Assembly: GCA_009829735.1 (NCBI GenBank)
Contig: CM020618.1
Span: 11,871,119-11,935,118, forward strand
Direction: 5' to 3'
Source: Pyropia yezoensis
Lineage: Eukaryota; Rhodophyta; Bangiophyceae; Bangiales; Bangiaceae
Length of the DNA: 64,000 nucleotides
Shown here piece by piece: positions 30,505 to 40,949 of the stretch. Each line of letters starts with the position of its first letter. The stretch's first letter is position 1. The notes under the pieces were generated by a model. That model saw nothing but the letters and a program-made list of their open reading frames with translations. It was not told the origin of the DNA and searched no databases. The translations under genes and the position numbers were made by a program.

Positions 30505-31774
30505 TATCCGTCTGACACCAGTTTTTCAAAAGTGACACCAGTTTTTCACAACTTCCGCTTACATAGAAACCCACAGTGTTCACATATGAGAACACCTTCC
30601 GAACGGCCGCAGAAGTCGGCGGCAGCCGCAAGGCAACTCGTACTAAAATATGATCCAGTGCGAGGGGGTGTACGTGAGTCGCCCCATTGGGTGCGCCAGC
30701 TCACAGGCTCTTCAACGATAAAAAGAAGAAAAAACAGGAGCACAGGTGCGCGACCGTAGCCTCACGGGCGGAAAAGATAGCGCTCCTGCAGAGGTCAAGT
30801 TGGTTCTAATTTCCGCCCCGGAACGCTCATCTGACTGATTGTTGGCCCGAATCCGACTTCTTTGCAACGCATCCGTGCGTCCGCTTGCCCCACCTGCGCC
30901 CGGCTGCCTTCTTCCTCCTCCTATCCCGGGTTTGAGCACCTTGGCAGAGTCACCAGATGAGCAGAACACGTCTGTGAGCCTGTCCCGGCCGATCAGTACC
31001 TCTCTCTTTGCTGCAGTGGGCTGACGATGGCGCAAGCACCTCTTCCCGCGTGCCCTCAGTCACCCCACCTTCCCCCCTTAAACCCCCCCGGCTGTTCTCG
31101 ATTGGGTGTTGGCAGGAGCCAGCAGGCACGCCCCACACCGCTGCACAACAATAGTCTGCCCCACGCTTTCCCCAGCACGTCCACCCCTCCTCACGGACGC
31201 GTCGCAGTCAGCGAGGGGCGAGGGAGGAGCTATCATCAGGCTCATTCAAGTGCCGAAAGAGCATCTGCTCCCGAGTTTTTCAGACGCAAAGCGCTACCCG
31301 TGGAGCAGGCGAGCATCTCTACCAGCCGCAAGTACCAGCGAGCTCTGTCGTTGTTGGGGGGCGGGGGGGGGGACGTAACCACCCCGGAGGAGGCGGGGAT
31401 GCTTTTTGGAGCTCACGGGCTGTGATGCCGAACGTCAGGATCGCGAAGGGGCCATGCTGCTTCAGCTCTCATTGGTCGACGGACCTGAAAAGATGCTCCA
31501 CGACGACAAATACAATCAAGTTTTTTCTGCTGTATCTCTGTAAGGAGTGCCCCATATGGCTGCCCTGATATGTAGACGAGAGTTGTGAAAAACTGGTGTA
31601 CCCCCCTAACGAGTGTACATTTTTTCCTCAGCAACCAGGCATCGCCCGCAGAAACAGTCAAGACGGTCGGACTCCTGAGCTGCTGCCGAGTCCGCTAATA
31701 TGTTTTTAGAGAAAAACGCAGCCTGGGAACCTTCTCTGATATGCGAGTTGTGAAAAACTGGTGTCAGACGGATA
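30505..31774. repeat. Region bounded by inverted repeats (TATCCGTCTGACACCAG...)
   Basis: About 24 bp starting TATCCGTCTGACACCAGTTT at 30505 is found inverted at 31751-31774. An internal copy of the inner part (TTGTGAAAAACTGGTGT) is at 31583-31599, and a partial direct copy at about 30532. No transposase ORF is visible. It may be a non-autonomous element. Confidence 0.5.
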
Positions 31775-31986
31775 GTATCTCGAGAGAAGGGGCCCCACAT
31801 CTCTACTGTAAATTCGGGAACCTTGAACCGCTTGTGGGTGGTCCCCAGCACCCCGTCAGGGTCATGAGTTGAAGTCTAATGAGCAAAAACTCCCCCCTGG
31901 ATAGCATTGAATGGGGGTCCCGGATGCTTGGAATGACACGCGCTCTTCCAGTGATAAATGCGATACGGCAGGTATGAGTACCCGTA

Positions 31987-33486
31987 GTGTCTATTCTACT
32001 GACCGCCTCATTTGAGGCGATTCGCCTCATTTAAGGCGGTTTTTGGTTGCCCTATTTCGAGGTCTTCCGCTTGCCAGACGAGGATTCTAACACCAGAAGC
32101 GGACTCAGCGCAGTCTGTTTGCCCTTCGGGGAAACGGAGTGCGTCCAACGACGATGGGCGGCCATCGGTTGGCGCCTTTTCTTCCACGCCACGGAACGGT
32201 TCCTGGCGGGGCAGCGACCGCGCTCCAGAGCACCTGGAGAGCAATGTGCCAGACCTGCAGAGGCACCGCCGATGGCCCGCGCGCGCTTCTCTTCGTTTGG
32301 ACTGCCGCGCCGCGACCCGAGCCGTACGCAGGTCCCAGCAGCGGCCGCGCATGCGCCCCTGCCATGCCTGGTTCCCATCGTCCACCACTGCACTGTCGCG
32401 CACTGGCCGACCACGCACCCCACCCTGCACCATCTCTCTTTCTTCTTGTGCCTGCTCCCGCGTCATCCCTCCTCCCCCTCCCCCCCCCCCTCCCCCCCCT
32501 GTTTAACCCATTCATTCAGCACCATGGACGAGCGGCCGACCGCTGGCTGGTCGACCACGTCGGCCCCCAAGACCGGTTCTTCTACTCCGTCTGCGCATGC
32601 TCCGCCAGCTCCCCCCGCCCCCGCCGCCACCGTGGCCCCCTCTTCAACCCCCTCCCGCCCCCCGATGGCTGACTCTGCCGGTCCCTCTGCGCTTGCTCCG
32701 CCTGTTCCCCCGTCCCCCAGTGCCACCGTTGCATCCTCTGCACCCCCCCCCCGCCCCCCCATGCCTACCTCGGCCATTCCCTCTGCACTTTTACCGCCGA
32801 TTGCCCCATCCCCCCCTGCCCCTGTTGCCCCTTCTTCTACACCCCCCCGCCCTCGCCGCAGGAAGGGAGACGGGGTGAGAGTATTTAGGGACGGGAGGGG
32901 ACGGAGATGGAGCCCGTGGGCGGATGCTAGAGAGTGGATTTTGTGACAACGGCACGCAGCGGCGCGCCCGCGCCATGAGTCTGCTCACGGTCGCGAGGTG
33001 GCCGGCCGGCACCGTCGTTGCCACGCCGCCGCTGCCGCCACGGCCACAACCGCCTTCTATGCGGCCGCCGCGACCAGCAACCGCTCCACGAAGGGAGTAG
33101 AAGCGGGCTGGGAAGCGTCCACCGTGGTACAAGAGCTGAGGGAGGGGGGCATGTGTCGCAACATCCCGTGCGGTGTCAACAGGTGGCGTTCTGGACCCTT
33201 CGTCGCCACCGCCTCCGCCGCCGCCCCCGCCGCCGCCGCCGCCGCTGCGGCCCGCCCCCGCTGCACAAAGAGAAAGGGACGGGGTGGGGAAGGTGTACAG
33301 TGGGGGAGAAGCGAGGGGAGGTGGTCAGGGGGGGCTGCAGGCCGAGCGAAAGCTGTCTGGGGAGGATGCCGACAGCCTCTTCATTGTCAGACATGTCGAA
33401 AACGGCGATTTCCGTTGATCTGAGGGGAACCTCATTTGAGGCTCGAGGCGGCCTCGTTTAAGGCGAATGTGCAGTAGAGTAGACAG
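31987..33486 (+). mobile_element. Candidate 1.5-kb TA-flanked DNA element
   Basis: The left end GTGTCTATTCTACTG and the right end CAGTAGAGTAGACAG are imperfect inverted repeats, flanked by TA at 31985-31986 and 33487-33488. Just inside both ends are palindromic words of the type CCTCATTTGAGG and GCCTCATTTAAGGC (32008-32040; 33430-33465). It contains a Pro-rich ORF and GC-rich spacer, and no transposase. Confidence 0.5.
32524..32946 (+). CDS. Pro/Ala/Ser-rich tandem-repeat protein (uncertain)
   Basis: A 140-aa ORF from ATG 32524. About three copies of a roughly 32-residue unit with the pattern PSAxAPPxPPxPxATVA, then SS-x-PxRPPM (about 32580-32860), are followed by a basic end (RPRRRKGDGVRVF). 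The frame is kept through the repeats and the codons vary, which weakly favours a real coding sequence. It lies inside the candidate 1.5-kb element. It has no signal peptide and no known domain. It could be chance translation of a GC-rich minisatellite. Confidence 0.35.
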   Translation: MDERPTAGWSTTSAPKTGSSTPSAHAPPAPPAPAATVAPSSTPSRPPMADSAGPSALAPPVPPSPSATVASSAPPPRPPMPTSAIPSALLPPIAPSPPAPVAPSSTPPRPRRRKGDGVRVFRDGRGRRWSPWADAREWIL

Positions 33487-33574
33487 TAGGCAACTCTATT
33501 CCTTAGCTCGGACTAACTAGCTATTACAGGCAGCTAGCTACCCGGCGTCACATGCGGGACGCCCGCTTCCTACT

Positions 33575-34018
33575 TGTGGCAAAACCCTCTCGCACACGCG
33601 GCACCCAAGTTGGGGCGGTGCACAAGTGCTGCCTCCCGTGTCGGGGGAACCGGAAGAAGTGCAAGTCGCACACACTCTATCCCTGTTGTGGGGCAATCCC
33701 CCCACTGACAAACAAGAAGATGGTGTGTGGTCCAACAGTTTCTTGGTCGGGACGGGGACGCAGGGCCAAGCCCCGCTGTCCCTCCCCTTATCCCCCCAGG
33801 GTCCCCTCAGAATCTCGCCACTCAGAATCTCCCACCCCAGCACCTGCCCACCGGGCCACACAAAAATTCAAGACGATAAATGCAGAAAACCCTCAAATCC
33901 AAGTTGGATTTACTACTAAGCTAACTATCCCAAACTTAGGGAATATGGACCCAAATGCAGGGGGAGGAACGGATCAGGCTAGTGGCCTGCCGCCTCTTGC
34001 ATGGCACGTGTTGCCCCC
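33575..34018 (-). repeat. Truncated LTR of the chromovirus family
   Basis: Very close match to 8159-8602, including the inner end (GCCACA on the minus strand) and the 17-bp palindrome at 33895-33911. The outer 24 bp with the TGTGGC start are missing and the flanks show no target duplication. It is probably a solo LTR cut by a later rearrangement. Confidence 0.85.
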
Positions 34019-35387
34019 CTCGAGCGGCTGAGGCAGTGGGTAGGCAGGGGGTAAGAAGGCGGAACAAGCGTGTGCCAGACAATGAATTGCACTCTTGGGG
34101 GCAGCGGAGAAAGCTTTGGTAGCATATCCGCCGTCCATACCAAAATCCTGTATTCTATGGGCTTGTAACCCCCCTGACTGGTGGCTCGAACCTTTCTGGA
34201 TTAGGACCACTTGTGGCTCGCCCTTTGCGGGACTGCCTTTGGTATTGTGTATCTGTCCTTGCACTGGAGGGATCTTTTGTATTCATTGCCAAACTCATAG
34301 CGATCGGCCGTTCGGCCTGCGCTCGGTAGCTCAACCGGCAAGTTGTTTCGCCCTTTTCCCTGGCGCGGGAGCACGCCACGGCCGACAGGCTAGCTTGCTC
34401 CCCATCGACCGTCCAGGGGATGAAAGTCTGTCTTCTTTGCCTCAACGGTCATAACTGTCGCTTTCCGCTTCTGGAGTCAGTCGATCTCATTTCCTCTATA
34501 TTGATCAACATTCTTTCCACAGCATTCTTCTTCTACACGCACAGGAGTGCGGTTGTGAAAACGCGCTTACCCACTTGAGGGCAATGTTACGATTTTCTCG
34601 AATGGGTGATCTTCAGTACTCCTCGTAATCATCTACTTGGAACTATTTTTATAATACGATTTTTAACACTCTCACACGCCACTGTGCATGGGTAATGTCT
34701 TTTCAGTGCATGGACGAAAGCGAGCTCGCAAATTTTTGTTTGCGTCGACAAGTTGCACTTGAGTGTAAAAACCGGGCGAACATACCTAACCCTTGGTACA
34801 GTTTCTCGTGGAAGAGGAACCTGCTGGTGAACTCGCTGCAAACAAAATCGCTGCATACAGCCCCCTGCCTAATATAATAAAGGGTGCTGCCAGAGTGAAC
34901 CGAAGGACTACTACGCTCGCAAGGCTCACCTTACCGGCAATCATGAGCTTGCAGCATATGTTGGGCTCGGAAGATGATACTTGTCGTGAGAAGGGCCGTC
35001 CGGTGACCACAAGGTAATCAAGAACGGCACGTGATATGAACGTTATGGAACATTATCTCACCATATTTTACGAAAGAATTAGGCGAATCACCGCTCGCAA
35101 GATCGCTGCAAAAAAAATTGCTTTATCCTGCTGCTCGTCATGTGTTTTGGGTACGAATGTTTTATTATAGTGTTTGTGTGAAGGAGATAGTTTATGTCAT
35201 GTGCGAACGTGTGCTTTTTGTCGCACGACCGGATCTCTCAGACTACCCTTCTGTCAGCGGTGCATATCGGAAGATCCGTAGTTAGGGTGCTTCGACGAGT
35301 CGAAATTGCCATTCCAGCTGCAGAGATCTCAAAGGAAACACACTTCATGTCCAGAATCGAACCGCTGAAGATATTTGCAGACGAGGC

Positions 35388-35431
35388 TGCCGCGAGTGAG
35401 CATCATCTCTGCCGCGAGTGAGCATCATCTC
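35388..35431 (+). repeat. 22-bp tandem duplication
   Basis: Two exact copies of a 22-bp unit starting TGCCGCGAGTGAGC. Confidence 0.9.
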
Positions 35432-38400
35432 TGCTCTCGATCAAGAAAAAAAAAGTTGATGAATTGCACGGCAGTCAGCGCAAGATAGTGAGTGGTCACT
35501 GGAATAGCTGACCAAGCATCGGTGTCCAGTGCGTACTTCGAAGCTGGTGAGGGTCAGGTCAGTTCGTAGTCTCTGCACTTCAACACAGGATCGAGCAGAC
35601 AACGGTCAAGCAACGCTACTTTGCTACTTCGCAGTTCACGAACTGGTGCGCGCAAATCAGACGAAGCGCTCCTGCAGTTCTTTGCACTTCCAAAGTAGGT
35701 TTGCACCATGTCGATTTGCACGATCCACAAATTTTTACATCATCGATGACTCTTTTCTATTTTTTTTTTTTGTGCCCGTGAAGGACACCCCGAACAAAGA
35801 GGTCCACATCAGCTGCTCTTTCAGATCGAACGCATGTGTACGTGCGCACTCGTCTCGTGACGAGCTCGCTTGCTGGATGACGATTCGAGGAATATTCCAG
35901 GTTACCCTGCACTATAATGATTAATATCTTTTTTCAGGATCGGGAGCTTTTTGAGGCCCATGTGCTCATTTGCGATTGGAAGATGCGTTCTTAGATCGAC
36001 TACGAGTACTTAAGGCGTCGAAAGGTGACTGGAGGGCGCAGTCGAAACGATATGTATGAGTCAGCCGGCAGGCGTTCCTCAAACGCGCTGATTCGCGTGA
36101 GCCCCCCAATTCTGACGGGGGAGGCTAGAACAGGAAGTGGATCGGGGTCTCTCGACCAATCAGATAGCCCCCAGGGTTGACCTTTCAGGAAGATGTGCTC
36201 TCAGAGACCGGAATCGCAGTTCGGCACGTGCTCGGAAACAAGGAAAGGACGGCCGAGAAGATGGGCCGGGCGCTGGAGTCGATCAGTTGCGGCCCTCTCG
36301 AGACTTTACTGCCTTCCAAGAGATCTGCAGCCGGGAAGCTATGTCTTGGCAGTCGAGGGCCCTTGCTGGCCAAGAATCTGAGGGCCCCATTGGCCGGAAG
36401 GTCAGAAAACACCTTTCGTATCTCACTCTAATGCTCCCTATTGCGCCTTAACCCTTTATACAGCAGTAACAGACCAATGAGTGTGCGTAAATGGTAAGGT
36501 AAATCCATTCCTGGTCCCCAGAACGAAAGTCGAGGATCAGCAATTGTGATGAGGAGCATGTGCACTGAAGTCATGAGCAACAGAACGGATGCTTGTTTGG
36601 ATCGCTGGACGCTTTCGCCGAAGTAGTTCGGCAAGCCGCCGCACAGCGCTTTGTCCTCGCAAGGGCTACGGCGGTGGGCACCTCTATACCCCCTTCTCAA
36701 GGTCAATCGGTGCCCGCTACCGCACGACATACCCGACGGCGCATGGTGTCTGCCGCAGGCGTGAAGCGCTTCGACCAAAAAATCGAAGTCAACAAGCGCA
36801 CGCCACAAAAGTTGAGAACCATCCGAAAGAGCATGCATATCCAGAGTCTGAAAAATGTCACGCAGATTGTGATACCGGATCATGTCGACTGGACAGCCCA
36901 TCGTGAGGATCCGGATACACCCATGGGGTAAAGGGCCGCCCTGTGGCATACTCCGTGCAGCCGGTTGTGAAAAATCCGGGATGACTGACTTCGCTGAATC
37001 ATCTCTTTTCCCTTCTATCTAGATAGAGAGCTCCCGCATTTATACTCAGCGCGGAAGGCCTCCTTGCCGCCATGGCGCTCCCTCCCCACAGTTCCAGCGT
37101 AAAGCGAAGATGAAAAAAACGAAATGCATAAAGTGGAGAAGATAAGAGCGCTGATGCTGTTTTGCCCGCGATCGCTCATGCCGTGAGGGGGCGGCAAAGC
37201 CGTGTACCCATCCAGCCTGGTGCGCCAGCTCCTGTGCCTCAGCACCAATTAGTTGCACGCGAATTTATCGGGGCGAGAAACGCGAATTGGCCGCGAGAGA
37301 AGTCGAGATGCAAAGTACTCGTTAACTTCAGACAGGGTACGAACTGCTCTGAGAGCAGCTGCGCGACCAGAAGCCAGCAGTCTCCAGAAAACAATCTCGT
37401 GGTTCTTCCTGGACATTGTCGGTGGCAAGAGAGCGCCAGCTCCGCCACTGCAAATTTCAATAATGTTGGAGCACGACAAAGAGAAGCATGGGGAGTCTTG
37501 CCGTCCTGGTTCACCCGCTCGGCAGGAATTCCCATATATGTTTCTTGCAGTGTCGGATATTTTCAGAACTGTTCGTAGTGTTCCGGAAATGTGCCCTTAC
37601 ATTTCATGAGAAAAAGCATTGTATTTTGTGTCAAGGAAGCTTCGCGACGAATACTCCTGTACGTGTTTTGAATCATGCTTATGGCAATCCCAGAATCTGC
37701 GGCTTCCGAAGAATGTTTTAAGACCGTTCCAAATCGGTCAATTTAAGTTTCCAGGAAGCGTGTTCAAGACGTTGTGTGACGGGGTCGAGTGCCGCATTGC
37801 GGACAGGAGTAGATGGCTTCTCGTGCGAACGTGCGGTCGTGAGACAGCGTTGCTGATGAATCGCTTCCAGGGACATCCCGTGTGGATCGGAGGAAGATGT
37901 CCGGAAACTGGCGGCAGTCTTTTTTAAACTATATGCCGCCTCGGGGGTTCGTTCCAGGCATGACAAGGGTATCATGCCAAGGGTGCTACACACGTATCAT
38001 AGAAGGTTATATGAGTTGCCTTCAGACACCACGTAAGAATCGACAGGTACACAAGGCAATCGTTCCCACTTGGTCAAAAGGTATATGCGTACCCATGCCA
38101 CTGCTTCGTCAGGGTACGATACTTCATTCTAAATCAATACTGGGACAGAGAAACAGTTAAGCACCAAGTGGGTTTTCGGTTGCGTTCGCAACGAAATTCT
38201 GTATTAAGAGCACTGTCAAGCCCATGTTTTCAAATCCCGTGCTGTCCAGCGTATCTGGCTATAACGTTTACGCGCGTAGTTCTCAGGCGTAGTTGCGGTA
38301 CTCGTGCCATTTTTGATCGGCATCCTGATTGCTCACTTGCATCATGCGAGTGTATCCACCATGCGCTTGCTTGGAAATCATCCGAGTATTGGCGGCCTGC

Positions 38401-38937
38401 ACTTATGTAATCCTGTATCGGCCTATGATACGCAGAGTTCGGGAACTCAACCGCAGCACAACTTTGCTGACTCGGATTCTGACGAGTATTTGCTCTTCAA
38501 ACTGACGTCTACCGGGCGCACAAGTCACGAAAACCGTGGATGCCTCGCCGAGGTCCCGAGGGCCCTCGGGGCGGTCCCGAAGGTGGCGCGGGTAAGAGGC
38601 GGATGGGCTTCTGCGCAGCCTACTGATGAGATGGAAGGTCGGACGAGGCTCTCGGACGAGCCGAAGCCAATGTTACTCACTATTGACAGCGCCCCTTGCA
38701 CGACTTGGCTCTGGAATGTCCCCAGGAGTAGTGACATCAGACATGCCCAGCGCAGCATCCCACGCTCCCTTCTCACGTCTGGCATGCATGCACAAGAGCC
38801 ATCAGAGCTGAGATTCCAGTCAAACGGACTTGTGAAGTGCGTACGTTTTTTTCGTACATTGAACTGTTTTCATGCGATGGATTCTCATGCAGTACTCATA
38901 GGTTTGCCGAATAATACTACTTTGCTAATATGCTTGT

Positions 38938-39062
38938 GAATACTCATGGCTCCGGTCACGGGCTCCACTACGCTTGACGAGAAGTCGGATGTCTGACCGT
39001 AGATACTCATGCCCCAGCCACGACTCCGAATACCACGCTGGACGAGAACTGGTACGCTTGAC
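38938..39062 (+). repeat. Two imperfect units of about 60 bp
   Basis: Each unit begins ATACTCATG, continues with a CCxG-CACG stretch and contains ACGCTKGACGAGAA. The copies are diverged. Confidence 0.5.
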
Positions 39063-40949
39063 AACACCTGGTTAAAACAGCTCATGTCGGACAGTTGATT
39101 TTGGTACACCATGAAGGAAAGTGAAGTAACTGGCAGTTTTACACCAATGAGAAGCAGTAACTTTGATCTCAGATGTCATTCATTAACTGGGCGTCATTCT
39201 GTGTCATGGAAATTCTGACTGGCCATTGTCCGCTGGTCAGTCACACTCAAGAGCTATCCTAAACTTCCTCTGAGAATGCGAATTTCATCTCATCACGTCA
39301 GTTAGCTGAGGTGCGTCTGTTTCCAAACTCTTGGGGCGTACCCACCCTTGTGGCTATCAGACAATGGACTGCAATGTGACGTTGCAGAGCAAAGGCACAT
39401 CTTCTTGTAACGAAGGGACAGCCAATCAGATGAAGCTCAAGCAGACTTCCTTTGGTCCTTTAATCATCGGGGTGACAAAAACGAGCGAGTTTTAGCATCA
39501 CCGATAGTCAATTCACTATCGGGCGCTTGGTGATACGCGCGTCTGATTGGCTGAAGTAGTTTTTAAGTTTGACGACAGGAAAATAGGAGTTGCATACCAA
39601 AGACCAAATATATCGCCTCGTTTTCTTCGGCCCGTTAGTCCACGTGGGTGGATATGCCCTATCATTCCAGTTATATGGCACCCTGCCATAGAAGTGGGAG
39701 AATCGCGATGGCACGACGGTCGCAACGAGCCGATCGCGTCGCACGAAGGCATCGCATTGGTCCGACTTCATAGAACAGAGGAAGTAGCCCCAAAATGAGA
39801 AAAAAAATCCCCTGAAACGGGGGGTACAGCAGTGCAGGACGCCCATGGCGCAAGGGTGCCATATAAGCGGATATTAACTGTATAGAACTCTCTTTCTACT
39901 TGAGGTCGGTCAAACGGAGATAGAGGCGTCTGAAGAGAAGCGTCTCCTAAAGTGCTCGACGCATAAAGTAGCCGCGCACAGCGGTTGTCCGAGCGCGCTC
40001 GCTGAACTATTTGCCTTCTGGAACGCCTCCTCATTGGCTCGGAGGCGCCAAGCAGATGCGAATCGAGCCAGTTCCCGAAAGGTAGCCCGCCTAGTTCCGA
40101 AAGTACTTAACATTCTCCGACCGTCCGTTGGAAGATAGGTGACATTCTCAGAGAGAGAAAGAGGCGTACGACTCAGAGACAAGCGGAGAAGGGAGAAAAT
40201 GAAGAGCTCATGAAGAAAGAGCTCCACGAGCTGCATCGGGTCCTGCCCTCAAATGACAAACTTCGAGCCTCATATAATGAGAAGTGTATAAAAAAAACGC
40301 CACATGTAGCTCAAAACGGTTTTCTTGATCAGGCCTGGTTTTTTCTGGCCCTCGTAGTGACGCTTGGACGAGGCGTGTTAGTTTTCGTCGTGCGTGTTCT
40401 CTCTGCGAGATCTCTGCCACGCGGGACGAATCGATTGCGTTGTCTTGAGGTTCTTTTTCTGTGAGCCAGTCTGCGTTCCTCAAGTGCTTACGGGCTTGAA
40501 CACGTTTTTCGTCACGGAGGCTTTAGTTGGTCGCCGACGTACGTTGGTACTCGTGCGTGTCTCACTCGTGTCGGGACCAGAAGTGGTCGATGCCCCGTGG
40601 ACGCCTGCAAACTCCAAGAGGCATACTGCCACTGCACCCGGGGCACCCTCGTCATTGAGGGAAGTCGTGAAGAGTAGAGCAGCGAAGGCGGTCTCGTGAG
40701 CCATGAGGGCGGCGGCGGTGGCAACGGCGGCGGCCGCCCGCTGCGGGCAACTGAGGGCGCCTGGACGGCCACCGCCCAGTGCTCAACCCCACACGGCAGG
40801 CATCATCACGCAGCAGGTGTGGAGTGGACGCGAGGACAATGCCCGCCGCTGGTTTCTCCACGTGACCCAATGGAAAGGAGACCGACAAGAAAAAGCAAAA
40901 GAAGGTCCATCTCCGTACTGTCACAGAGCCCAGGACGAGCTCGACTTCA

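Larger units (their letters stand above)
34019..40949. other. Gene-poor stretch
   Basis: No supported coding gene or RNA gene. ORFs are short and lack family motifs. An ORF at 36428-36949 (minus) has hydrophobic segments but no other support. Small tandem repeats are listed separately. Confidence 0.5.

Noticed and set aside
33560..34030. Target-site duplication around the third LTR
   Set aside because: The sequence before 33575 and after 34018 does not match, and the LTR lacks its outer 24 bp.
36428..36949. 173-codon minus ORF with hydrophobic C-terminus
   Set aside because: Isolated, no family signature, region otherwise gene-poor; too weak to call.
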